A stretch of 61,400 nucleotides of DNA from JAGNZR01 sp051648365 (GTDB lineage: Bacteria > Fusobacteriota > Fusobacteriia > Fusobacteriales > Fusobacteriaceae): the NCBI GenBank assembly GCA_051648365.1, contig JBOFEZ010000127.1, positions 1-61,400 of the forward strand. Direction: 5' to 3'. Both the position numbers and the translations under genes were made by a program. Below are positions 1 to 8,487 of the stretch, one piece after another. The notes beneath the pieces were generated by a model, which saw nothing but the letters and a program-made list of their open reading frames with translations, ran no database searches and was not told where the DNA came from. Each line of letters opens with the position of its first letter. The first letter of the stretch is position 1.

Positions 1-33
1 AGAAAAAGAGGTATTGATTTTACCTCTTTTTCT
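1..33. terminator. Bidirectional intrinsic terminator-like hairpin
   Basis: A perfect 13-bp inverted repeat (1-13 and 21-33) with a 7-base loop. The arms are A-rich then T-rich, so the hairpin ends in a T tract on both strands. It could end transcripts from left of the window and from the minus-strand genes at 53-971. Confidence 0.75.
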
Positions 34-52
34 TTTGAAAAATAAAATGTGG

Positions 53-130
53 CTACCTCTTGACAAAACTCAATACTTCAAGATCAACAATTTGTTTTCT
101 AAATTCATCATCATATTTATGTCTAGACAT
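53..130 (-). pseudogene. Relic of an IS transposase (orfA-like N-terminus)
   Basis: Reading the minus strand from an ATG at 130 gives about 25 residues beginning MSRHKYDDEFRKQIVDL and then a stop at 53. This looks like the start of the helix-turn-helix OrfA transposase of IS3-type elements (M-S-R-x-K-Y/F-x-x-E-F-K/R-x-x-x-V). The rest of the domain is absent, so only a fragment survives. A possible ribosome binding site (GTAGGTG) sits just upstream. The element's end appears to lie at about 181-196. Assignment to IS3 is from family knowledge of the N-terminal pattern and could be another HTH transposase family. Confidence 0.6.
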
Positions 131-173
131 CTAGGACACCTACCTTAACTTTTTTTCTATATAATAGTACATG

Positions 174-971
174 TTAAAGTAAAATGTGTCCACTAAAAGA
201 TTCTAACATCAGGAGTTCCCTTACTTTATAAAGCATAATCCCAGATGCAACTGCCACATTAAGAGACTCAGCTGTACCGTATATAGGTATAATAACTTTG
301 TGCCTCGCAAAATTCAGGAAGTTTTCTGAAACTCCTTGCCCTTCGTTTCCAAATACAATTGCATTTTTATTTTTTAGATCTATCTCATTATAGTTTATAG
401 AATCTTTTGCTAGAGCTGTAACAAAAGTTTCATAATCTCTCTCTTCCAGAAGAGAAAGAATCTCACATTCTTCTAGATATATTATATTCATAGCAAATAT
501 CGATCCCATACTGCTACGGACAACCTTGTCGTTATAACAGTCCACACTTCCCTTAGTCAATAAGATATCTCGGAATCCTGCTGCATCACAGAGTCTGATT
601 ATTGTTCCTAGATTTCCAGGATCAGCCACACGGTCTAGGACAACTATATTATTTTCTAAATTTTCTATTGAACCTGTGTGAATTGGGTAAACAAAAATAA
701 TACCCTGAGAGTTCTCTTGGGTAGAGAGTTCCTTGAAAAGTTTGGAATCTAATATGAAGGTCTTAACAGAATATTGAAATCTGTTTTCTACTCTCTCCTG
801 TATCTCATCGTAGTAAGTATCTTTTATAATAATAGCTTCAGGAATTTCTTTGAAATCTAAAAATTTGTGTCCCTCTGCCAAAAACAATCCTAGCTCTTCA
901 CGATATTTTTTCTGCTTAAGTTTTTTGAATTTTTTGTAACTATTGTTCTCAGAACTCATTATTTTCTCCAT
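174..971 (-). CDS. TrmH/SpoU-family RNA 2'-O-ribose methyltransferase
   Basis: 265 residues. The SPOUT fold is recognisable by an N-terminal substrate-binding segment, then V-x-D-R-V-A-D-P-G-N-L-G-T (about residue 110), F-G-N-E-G-Q-G-V-S (about 207) and the C-terminal knot motif I-P-I-Y-G-x-x-E-S-L-N-V-A-V-A. These are the three signature motifs of SAM-dependent ribose methylases of tRNA or rRNA. The exact target nucleotide cannot be read from the sequence. AAGGAG precedes the ATG at 971. The last six codons (S-G-H-I-L-L) and the stop lie in what looks like the end of an insertion sequence, so the native C-terminus was probably slightly different. The conserved knot ends before this point, so activity is probably retained. 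Confidence 0.85.
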   Translation of the reverse strand: MEKIMSSENNSYKKFKKLKQKKYREELGLFLAEGHKFLDFKEIPEAIIIKDTYYDEIQERVENRFQYSVKTFILDSKLFKELSTQENSQGIIFVYPIHTGSIENLENNIVVLDRVADPGNLGTIIRLCDAAGFRDILLTKGSVDCYNDKVVRSSMGSIFAMNIIYLEECEILSLLEERDYETFVTALAKDSINYNEIDLKNKNAIVFGNEGQGVSENFLNFARHKVIIPIYGTAESLNVAVASGIMLYKVRELLMLESFSGHILL

Positions 972-1047
972 ATTGCATACTCCTTGTAGAAATTTTTCTC
1001 TATTCGTATTATACTATAGATAATGTAAAAAAAATAGGAGGAGTGCA

Positions 1048-2250
1048 ATGAATACTTTAAATTTTCTGGGGCTGATACACTCTTTTAAGGTAAATAGATA
1101 CCCGAAAGCTGAAAAAATAGCAAATATGGGGCTTTTGGGGGTGAGGGTAGCTCAGGAATATTCACGTAGAATAGATATACTGAGCGAAGAGATGTGTTAC
1201 TATCTTATGGATATACACTCCTCTCTTCTTCCGTCAGAACCAAAACATTTTCTTAGAATGGTAAAACCGCGTTCAGATATATTTTATAATTTGGAATTTT
1301 ATGATAATGACCCCTTTGCATATAGCCATGTGACACATGTGTATCGTGCTACACTTAAAGATGGAACAGACTGCAGTATAAAAGTTATAGATGGGAAATC
1401 AAAAAAAGATTTTTTAGATGATATATACAGTATAGAGAAAGGTATAAAAATATTTTCAAAAGTGTCTCCAGTAATGGCAAGGATGTTCTTTGCTCAAGAT
1501 ATAATAGAAAATATCAAAGACAGCACTCTAGAAAAAATGGATTTGAATAAGGAAATAAGGTATACAGGGTACCTAGCAGGAATATGTGAAGACTATAGAA
1601 ATCTCTACCATCTTCATAATCTCAAGTTCCCCCGTATATACAAAGAACTTTCCACCGAGAATTATATTGTAGGAGAATATATCAGCGGAGGAAATGTAAA
1701 GGAACTTCTAAATGAAAAAAAGATGAAATACAATAAATTTCTAGAAATTATGAGATATCATCTCTTTTATATTTTTGTTATGGGAACTTTCCATTCGGAT
1801 ATCCATGCAGGAAATATAATAATAGGAGATAAGGGAGAGATATATTTTATAGACTGTAACAGTATAACCGAGATAGAGGACGAATTCCGTATCGATTTTT
1901 ATAGATTTTTGATTGAACTGTGTGACGGAAATTATGAAGATTCGACTAGATATCTGAAGAAGCTTTCTAGAACTCTTATTCCTGATAGAAAATATCTCAA
2001 TTTCAAAAAACGTTCTCGTGAGATATTTGCCCAAGCCGAGAATAAAAAGATAAAAGAGTTTCAATTTTCCCGTAAGATAATGTCACTGTTCAGAGCAGCA
2101 GCAGAAAATGGTATGACCTTTGACAAAAATATTTTTCCACTGCTAAAAGCTTTTATACGATTGGAGGAGATGGCATACCGTACCCTACCAGAAGCATTTT
2201 TTGTTAAAGATTTGAGAAACGAACTGAAAAGATATGAAGATTCTGTTTAA
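1048..2250 (+). CDS. ABC1/AarF (UbiB-like) atypical kinase
   Basis: 400 residues. The N-terminal segment (about 25-60) corresponds to the K-x-G-Q region of ABC1 kinases but reads R-V-A-Q-E-Y-S-R-R-I-D. A lysine-bearing strand (S-I-K-V-I-D, about 110) and the catalytic block F-H-S-D-I-H-A-G-N (about 250) followed by Y-F-I-D-C-N (about 268) replace the usual D-x-H-P-G-N and DFG. The family comprises atypical ATP-binding kinases or ATPases tied to quinone and lipid metabolism in other bacteria. Fusobacteria are not known to make ubiquinone, so the role here is open. It stands 22 bp before the hydrogenase genes in the same direction and may be co-transcribed with them. GGAGG precedes the ATG. Confidence 0.75.
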   Translation: MNTLNFLGLIHSFKVNRYPKAEKIANMGLLGVRVAQEYSRRIDILSEEMCYYLMDIHSSLLPSEPKHFLRMVKPRSDIFYNLEFYDNDPFAYSHVTHVYRATLKDGTDCSIKVIDGKSKKDFLDDIYSIEKGIKIFSKVSPVMARMFFAQDIIENIKDSTLEKMDLNKEIRYTGYLAGICEDYRNLYHLHNLKFPRIYKELSTENYIVGEYISGGNVKELLNEKKMKYNKFLEIMRYHLFYIFVMGTFHSDIHAGNIIIGDKGEIYFIDCNSITEIEDEFRIDFYRFLIELCDGNYEDSTRYLKKLSRTLIPDRKYLNFKKRSREIFAQAENKKIKEFQFSRKIMSLFRAAAENGMTFDKNIFPLLKAFIRLEEMAYRTLPEAFFVKDLRNELKRYEDSV

Positions 2251-2272
2251 AAATTAAAATTCTGGAGGTTAT

Positions 2273-4372
2273 ATGACATATCAGGAAAAAATGGAAGAGT
2301 TAGACAGATTTATAGAAGATAGAGGAAGCTCTGAACTAGAACTTATAGCCATACTTCATAGAGCACAAGAGATATTGGGGTATATATCAGAAGAAACCCA
2401 AAAATATATTGGAAAAAAAATAGGTGTATCCCCTGCTAAGATTTATGGAGTTGTTACTTTTTATAACTATTTCACACTAGAACAGAGAGGCGAACACAAA
2501 ATTGTAGTATGCACAGGAACAGCTTGTCATATTAACGGCTCGGGAATTCTACTAGAAAAAATTAAAAAACTACTAAAAATTGAGGAAAACCAAGTGACTA
2601 AGGACGGTTTTTTTTCTTTGGAAACTGCTAGATGTCTTGGTGCTTGTGCTCTTTCTCCTGTTATAAAGATAGATGAAAAAATTTATAGTAAAGTAAAACC
2701 TGAGATGTTAGAATCCATATTGGACGAATACAGAAGCAAAGAAGAGAGCGGAACTCTAGAAAAAAATCATTTTTTTGAAATTGAAAATATAGAGAAAATA
2801 AAAAAAATTCAAGAAAAACAGTACAGAGTTAGAATCGCCAACTCTACCTGTGCTATCTCTTCCGGCTCCAAAGATATTATAGAAAGTTTTGGCAGATCAC
2901 AAGATTCTCATAAATTCGAAACCATAAAGGTGGGATGCATGGGATTTTGTTACTGTGAACCTACAATAGAGATAGAGAGTTCGGGGGAATCAATATTTTT
3001 TGGAAATGTAGATGGAAAAATAGCACGAGAGATAGCAGATGTTTTAGAAATTGAAAATGAATGTGAACTTTCTCTAGAAAAAAAACTCCAAAAATTTTTG
3101 GATTACAGAATATACCCCAGAGAGTTGGAAGTGAGGGTGGCTTTAGAAAATTGTGGTAAAATTGATCCCATGGATATAGATTCTTCACTTTTCTATGGAA
3201 GTTACGAAAGTTTGAAAAAAGTTCTGAAAGAATATTCTCCTCAGGATGTGGTAGAGATTATAAAAAAATCTGGTCTGAGAGGTCGGGGTGGAGCAGGTTA
3301 TCCCACAGGTGTCAAATGGGAAATTTGTAGAAATACTCCAGGGAGTGAAAAATATATTGTTTGCAATGGTGATGAGGGAGATCCGGGAGCTTTTATGGAC
3401 AGAGTTATATTGGAAAGTGATCCCCATCAGATTTTGGAAGCTATGGCTATTGCCGGATATGCAATAGGTGCAGAAAAGGGAATTGTTTATATAAGAATAG
3501 AATATCCTTTGGCAGTAGCAACTTTAAAAAATGCAATAGCTCAGGCCCAATCACGGGGATTTTTAGGGCAGAATATTTTTGGAAGTAATTTTTCTTTCCA
3601 TATAGATATAAGACTTGGAGCAGGAGCTTTTGTATGTGGAGAAGAAACAGCACTTATACACTCCATGGAAGGAAAAAGAGGAGAACCGACAATAAAACCT
3701 CCCTACCCTGGAGAAAAAGGATACTTAGGTTATCCCACCACTGTAAACAATGTGGAAACTTTTGCTCATGTACCTAAAATAATGAGTAGAGGCTACGATT
3801 GGTATAGGAGTATAGGAACAGAAAGGAGTCCGGGAACAAAGGTTTTTGCCCTTGTAGGAAAAATAGAACGATCAGGTCTTGTGGAAGTACCTATTGGTGT
3901 TACCCTAAGAGATATTATCTACAGGGTGGGCGGTGGAATCAAAAACGGAAAAAAATTTAAGGCTGTACAAACTGGAGGTCCTTCAGGAGGATCGCTTTCA
4001 GAGTCTGAGCTGGATCTGAAACTAGACTACGAAAATCTTTTGGATGCAGGAACTATGATGGGTTCAGGAGGAATGATAGTTATGGATGAAGATGATAACA
4101 TGGTAGAAGTTACTAAATTTTATCTAGATTTTTCCAGAAGCGAATCATGTGGGAAATGTTCTCCGTGCAGGATAGGAACAACAAAACTTTATCAACTTCT
4201 GGATGATTTTACAAAAGGAAAAGGCACTCTAGAAAAACTCCTCCTTTTGGAAGAGTTAGGGAATACTGTAAAAAGAGCCTCTCTCTGCGGACTGGGAAAA
4301 AGTGCACCTAATCCACTGCTTTCTACTATAAAAAAATTCAGAGCAGAGTATCTGAAAGGTTGTGGTAAATAA
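2273..4372 (+). CDS. Fused NuoE-NuoF-like subunit of NAD-linked [FeFe]-hydrogenase (HydC-HydB fusion)
   Basis: 699 residues in three parts. Residues 1-155 are a NuoE/HydC thioredoxin-like [2Fe-2S] domain with C80, C85, C121 and C125. Residues about 165-262 are a second thioredoxin-like ferredoxin domain with C193, C222, C226 and C228, as at the N-terminus of HydB. Residues about 275-699 are NuoF: glycine-rich G-R-G-G-A-G (about 337-342) for FMN/NADH, C-N-G-D-E-G-D-P-G-A-F, and a [4Fe-4S] site C626-x2-C629-x2-C632...C672. The C-terminal two-cluster ferredoxin module of classical HydB is missing. It overlaps hydA by one base (stop TAA, start ATG), so the two are translationally coupled. The likely role is NAD(H)-linked hydrogen cycling, possibly electron-bifurcating with ferredoxin. 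Confidence 0.85.
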   Translation: MTYQEKMEELDRFIEDRGSSELELIAILHRAQEILGYISEETQKYIGKKIGVSPAKIYGVVTFYNYFTLEQRGEHKIVVCTGTACHINGSGILLEKIKKLLKIEENQVTKDGFFSLETARCLGACALSPVIKIDEKIYSKVKPEMLESILDEYRSKEESGTLEKNHFFEIENIEKIKKIQEKQYRVRIANSTCAISSGSKDIIESFGRSQDSHKFETIKVGCMGFCYCEPTIEIESSGESIFFGNVDGKIAREIADVLEIENECELSLEKKLQKFLDYRIYPRELEVRVALENCGKIDPMDIDSSLFYGSYESLKKVLKEYSPQDVVEIIKKSGLRGRGGAGYPTGVKWEICRNTPGSEKYIVCNGDEGDPGAFMDRVILESDPHQILEAMAIAGYAIGAEKGIVYIRIEYPLAVATLKNAIAQAQSRGFLGQNIFGSNFSFHIDIRLGAGAFVCGEETALIHSMEGKRGEPTIKPPYPGEKGYLGYPTTVNNVETFAHVPKIMSRGYDWYRSIGTERSPGTKVFALVGKIERSGLVEVPIGVTLRDIIYRVGGGIKNGKKFKAVQTGGPSGGSLSESELDLKLDYENLLDAGTMMGSGGMIVMDEDDNMVEVTKFYLDFSRSESCGKCSPCRIGTTKLYQLLDDFTKGKGTLEKLLLLEELGNTVKRASLCGLGKSAPNPLLSTIKKFRAEYLKGCGK

Positions 4373-6111
4373 TGGATATCACTTTAAAAATTAACGGGAA
4401 ACAGTTTAATGCTTCTGGAGATGAAACCATAATGGAGGTATGCCATAGAAACAATATAGGTATTCCTCACCTATGCCATCTGAAAATAGACGGCATATAT
4501 ACGAACGAGTGTGCTTCTTGTAGAATTTGTGTGGTAGAAGTAGATAAAAAAGAATCACTTTTTCCATCTTGTGCTACCAAGGTATGGGAGGGAATGGAAG
4601 TTATAACCAATTCTCCAGAACTACTCAATATAAGGAGAGGAATACTGGAACTTATACTTTCCAACCACCCTAAGGATTGTCTTGTCTGTGAAAAATCAGG
4701 TCAGTGTGAACTGCAGAATCTCTCTCAGGAATTAAGGGTAAAAGAGATACGTTACCCTTGGGGAACAAAAGGAATAGAAAAAGAGATGAACAGAGCTATA
4801 AGTCGTGATTTGGATAAATGTATAATGTGCAGAAGGTGTGAGACCATGTGCAACACCTATCAAACCTGCAATATAATATCTGCAGTAAAGCGGGGAATAA
4901 ATTCTGTAATAACAACTCCCTATAATAAAAGTCTAGAAGATGGTTACTGCACTTTCTGTGGTCAGTGTGTAGCAGTATGCCCAACAGGAGCTTTAACAGA
5001 AAGAGATTATACTTGGAAACTCCTAGAGATTCTTTCTAAAAGGGATAAAACTGTAATAGCTCAGATAGCTCCCGCAGTCAGAGTAGCTTTGGGAGAAGAG
5101 TTAGGGTATCCACCGGGAACCAATGTGGAGAAAAAAATAACTTCGGCTCTGAAAGAACTGGGATTCCAGCATGTGTTCGATACTTCCTGGGGAGCAGATC
5201 TTACAGTGATGGAGGAAGCGGTTGAATTCCGAAAAAGACTGGAAGAGGGAGAAGAGCATAAGGGTAAAATTCAACTTCCTTTACTTACTTCATGTTGTCC
5301 GGCTTGGATAAATTTTCTCCGGAAAGATTTTCCTGACCTCCTGGGAATAGCATCTACCACAAAATCTCCACAGCAGATGTTTTCATCTGTTGCAAAGGAG
5401 ATATGGGCAAAAAAAATAGGTGTTTCGAGAGAGAATCTCGTAGTAGTATCCGTAATGCCCTGTCTAGCAAAGAAACAAGAGGCTCATAGTCCAGAATATT
5501 CCAAAGACGGAAATTATGATACAGATCTTTCTATAAGTACAAGAGAGCTGGCCCATATGATAAAATCTTCATCAATTAATTTTGATGCTCTTCAAGATTC
5601 AGAGATGGATAATCCTTTGGGACTTTATTCTGGAGCAGGTGTTATTTTTGGAAGAACGGGTGGAGTTGTAGAAGCTACTCTAAGAACGGCATATAAACTC
5701 ATAACTGAAAAAGAGATGGAGGAACTAGAATTTATACCGCTGGAAAATTTGGAAGATATCAGAAAAGCAGAGATTTTACTAGGAGATAGAAAAATTAGAA
5801 TAGGTATAGCTCATGGATTGGGGTCTGCTAGAAAACTTCTGGAGATGATAAGATCTGGTGAAGAAAAATTTCACGGCATTGAAATTATGGCCTGTAAAGG
5901 CGGATGTATCGGAGGAGGAGGTCAACCCTATATCCGTGGTGATGTAAATATTCTGAAAAAAAGAATACAGGCTCTCAATGCTATCGACGAAGGAAAAACT
6001 ATGAGAAGAGCACACGAAAATCCAATGGTACAAAAAATTTACAGGGACTATCTAGGAGCACCGGGCTCTCTAAAGGCTAAGGAACTGCTCCATAGGAAAA
6101 CTATTGACTAA
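4372..6111 (+). CDS. hydA: [FeFe]-hydrogenase catalytic subunit HydA
   Basis: 579 residues. The N-terminus is a NuoG-like plant-type [2Fe-2S] domain (C35, C47, C50, C67). It is followed by a His-Cys [4Fe-4S] site (H-x3-C-x2-C-x5-C, around 98-110) and a two-[4Fe-4S] ferredoxin domain with C-x2-C-x2-C...C repeats around 147-206. The H-cluster domain has all three signatures: T-S-C-C-P-A-W (about 304-310), M-P-C-L-A-K-K-x-E (about 361-369) and M-A-C-K-G-G-C-I-G-G-G-G-Q-P (about 507-520). The C-terminal extra [2Fe-2S] domain of Thermotoga-type HydA is absent. Together with the upstream HydBC fusion it forms a cytoplasmic NAD-dependent H2-evolving or H2-consuming enzyme. The HydEFG maturases are not in the window. 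Confidence 0.93.
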   Translation: MDITLKINGKQFNASGDETIMEVCHRNNIGIPHLCHLKIDGIYTNECASCRICVVEVDKKESLFPSCATKVWEGMEVITNSPELLNIRRGILELILSNHPKDCLVCEKSGQCELQNLSQELRVKEIRYPWGTKGIEKEMNRAISRDLDKCIMCRRCETMCNTYQTCNIISAVKRGINSVITTPYNKSLEDGYCTFCGQCVAVCPTGALTERDYTWKLLEILSKRDKTVIAQIAPAVRVALGEELGYPPGTNVEKKITSALKELGFQHVFDTSWGADLTVMEEAVEFRKRLEEGEEHKGKIQLPLLTSCCPAWINFLRKDFPDLLGIASTTKSPQQMFSSVAKEIWAKKIGVSRENLVVVSVMPCLAKKQEAHSPEYSKDGNYDTDLSISTRELAHMIKSSSINFDALQDSEMDNPLGLYSGAGVIFGRTGGVVEATLRTAYKLITEKEMEELEFIPLENLEDIRKAEILLGDRKIRIGIAHGLGSARKLLEMIRSGEEKFHGIEIMACKGGCIGGGGQPYIRGDVNILKKRIQALNAIDEGKTMRRAHENPMVQKIYRDYLGAPGSLKAKELLHRKTID

Positions 6112-6194
6112 ACCTATAAAAAATTATATAATAACAGATGCTGTATAAATAAAATTAAAACTACTCAATAGAGTAAAACGGGAGGTTGACAGGA

Positions 6195-7235
6195 ATGAAA
6201 ATCAAAAAAATAGTTACCTTACTTGCACTACCATTTCTTTTATTAGCGTGTGGAGATAACGGGTCAAAAAAAGAGGAAAAAAATCTGTATATCTATACAT
6301 GGGCTGATTTCATACCAAAATCGGTTTATCAGGAATTTGAGAAGGAAACAGGAATTAAAATTATTGAGGATATCTACTCTTCTAATGAGGAGATGTTTGC
6401 AAAATTAAAAGCTGGAGCAAAAGGTTATGATATAATTATGCCGTCAACTGACTATGTAGAGATACTTAACAATGAGGGAATGATAGAACATCTGGATAAG
6501 AGCAAGATATCTACCTTGGGAAATATAGATCCTATAGTTTTTGAAAAGGTTCAATATTTTGATAAAGAAAATGTAATGTCTGTTCCTTATGCAATGGGAG
6601 CAACTGGAATAATAGTAAATAAGAAGTATGTGAAAGATTATCCAAGAGATTTCTCAATCTATCTGAGAGAAGATTTAAAAGGAAGGATGACACTGCTAGA
6701 TGATATGAGAGAGGTTATGACTTCTGCTCTTCTGACTTTAGGATATCAGGCTGACACTATGGTGGAATCGGAAATAGCCGAAGCTAGTGAACTGGTAAAA
6801 AAATGGAAGAAGAATATAGTTAAATTTGATGCAGAGTCTTTTGGAAAGGGATTTGCAACTGGAGAATTCTATGTGGTTCATGGGTATTCTGACAACGTAT
6901 ATAGAGAGCTAGATGACGAACAGAGAGAAAATACAGATTTTATAATTCCTGAAAAAGGAGGAGTATCGTATATAGATTCTTTGGTTGTAACAAAAGGAAG
7001 CAAGAATATGGAAAATGCTTACAAATTCCTAGAGTTTATTCATAGACCCGAAGTATATGCTAATATAGCTGATGAGCTTGAGATTCCATCTATAAATATT
7101 CCTGCCAAGGAACTTATGCAGACAACTCCACTATATCAGATTGAAGATCTTAAAAATACTGAGATACTAAAAGATATAAAGAATGCTCTGCCTATTCAAA
7201 ATAAATATTGGCAGCAGATACTTGTAGCACAATAA
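6195..7235 (+). CDS. potD: PotD-like spermidine/putrescine-binding lipoprotein
   Basis: 346 residues from the ATG at 6195. An in-frame TTG at 6186 lies against the GGGAGG ribosome binding site, so the ATG is preferred. The signal peptide ends in the lipobox L-L-L-A-C at about residue 20, giving a lipid-anchored periplasmic protein. The mature part starts L-Y-I-Y-T-W-A-D-F-I-P and carries P-S-T-D-Y-V and F-I-H-R-P-E, hallmarks of the PotD/PotF polyamine-binding family. No PotA, PotB or PotC gene is adjacent, so it must work with transporter parts encoded elsewhere. A strong terminator follows. The ligand is assumed from family membership. Confidence 0.85.
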   Translation: MKIKKIVTLLALPFLLLACGDNGSKKEEKNLYIYTWADFIPKSVYQEFEKETGIKIIEDIYSSNEEMFAKLKAGAKGYDIIMPSTDYVEILNNEGMIEHLDKSKISTLGNIDPIVFEKVQYFDKENVMSVPYAMGATGIIVNKKYVKDYPRDFSIYLREDLKGRMTLLDDMREVMTSALLTLGYQADTMVESEIAEASELVKKWKKNIVKFDAESFGKGFATGEFYVVHGYSDNVYRELDDEQRENTDFIIPEKGGVSYIDSLVVTKGSKNMENAYKFLEFIHRPEVYANIADELEIPSINIPAKELMQTTPLYQIEDLKNTEILKDIKNALPIQNKYWQQILVAQ

Positions 7236-7245
7236 TTCACACAAT

Positions 7246-7279
7246 GTCAAGGTGACACTGAGTTACCTTGACTTTTTTT
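7246..7279 (+). terminator. Intrinsic terminator after potD
   Basis: An 11-bp stem (GTCAAGGTGAC with GTTACCTTGAC, one G-U pair) with a 5-base loop is followed by seven T residues. Confidence 0.85.
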
Positions 7280-7326
7280 ATGAAAAATAGTATAATCATA
7301 ATATTCTAAAAATTTTGGAGGCTAAA

Positions 7327-8421
7327 TTGAAATTCAACATAAAGAGAGAGGAACTTGTAGAAATATTGTCGGATTTCTCGGTTATTCTAAGAGAAAACAG
7401 TGTAAAACCTGTGTTGGCAGGAATATATATAGAGGCTGTAGGAGATGTACTTACTTTCTGCGGAACCAATATGGAAATAGATCTTATCAGAACTGTTAGG
7501 TGCCTGATAGGAGAAGAAGGTAAGGTTGTTATAAAGCCTGCACTTATACTGGAGTATATAAAACTTCTCAATGTAGAAGAGTTAGAGATAAAGCTTCAAG
7601 AAGATACACTTTATGTTCATAGTGCAGAATTTTCTGTTATGGAAAGTGAACTTTATCCTGTAATCAAAAAAATAAATTCAAAAAAACTTACAGAGATAGC
7701 TCCATTAAAACTGAAAGAGAGTTTAGAAAAGGTAAAATTTTGTGCCTCGCAGTCGCCTGATAATTTGGCAATAAACGTAGTAAGAATGAATTTTATGAAG
7801 GAGTGTGCAGAGTTTGTTGCCACAGATTCATTTAGAATGGTATACCTTAAAGAAAATATAAATTCACTAGAAGAAAAAACTTTTTCTATGCCTATAGATA
7901 GTGTAAATTCACTTATCCGTCTTATGAAATATTCACAAACAGAAGAGATAGAGATAGAATTTTATGAAAATTATCTCGTATTCCTTTGGGGAAACAGTTA
8001 TTTTGCAACTAAGCTTATAGAGCTACAATTCCCTAACTACTCAGCTGTTATGGCCAATAGTTCATTCTCTAAAGAGATGGAATTTAACAATAGTGAGATA
8101 AAATCTTCCCTAAGAAAGGTGATTTCTATATCTAAAAGTAGTTCTGAACTAAAGTACGGAGGAGCATTTGATTTCAAAGGAAAAAAACTACAAATAAAAG
8201 CTAGCTCAGGAAGTGCAAAAATTTCTGAGAAGGTCAATATGATGAAAATGGGAGAGGATTTTAAAGCTTCCCTCAATGCGAAGTACATTTTGGAATACGT
8301 TTCTATGGTAGATAAAAATATAGTTATAAGAGGAAATGATTCCCATTCTATGTTCCGGCTCCAGGAGTTCGGAAACAGTAACTATCTATATATAATGATG
8401 CCTCTTGCAGTTCGTGATTAA
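7327..8421 (+). CDS. dnaN: DNA polymerase III beta sliding clamp
   Basis: 364 residues starting M-K-F-N-I-K-R-E-E-L, the normal opening of DnaN. The start is a TTG at 7327, five bases after GGAGG (7317-7321). A longer frame from TTG 7315 would overlap the ribosome binding site. The three clamp-fold domains are present, and the C-terminus L-Y-I-M-M-P-L matches the family's conserved x-Y-x-x-M-P-x end. Length is typical. It encircles DNA and tethers the polymerase. dnaA and gyrB are not adjacent, so the gene is not in the classical origin-proximal cluster. Confidence 0.9.
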   Translation: MKFNIKREELVEILSDFSVILRENSVKPVLAGIYIEAVGDVLTFCGTNMEIDLIRTVRCLIGEEGKVVIKPALILEYIKLLNVEELEIKLQEDTLYVHSAEFSVMESELYPVIKKINSKKLTEIAPLKLKESLEKVKFCASQSPDNLAINVVRMNFMKECAEFVATDSFRMVYLKENINSLEEKTFSMPIDSVNSLIRLMKYSQTEEIEIEFYENYLVFLWGNSYFATKLIELQFPNYSAVMANSSFSKEMEFNNSEIKSSLRKVISISKSSSELKYGGAFDFKGKKLQIKASSGSAKISEKVNMMKMGEDFKASLNAKYILEYVSMVDKNIVIRGNDSHSMFRLQEFGNSNYLYIMMPLAVRD

Positions 8422-8487
8422 AAAAGAGGAAAAAAAGCGAACACCTCCTATAATATAATAGAGCATTTAAATTAAGGAGGAATCGAA

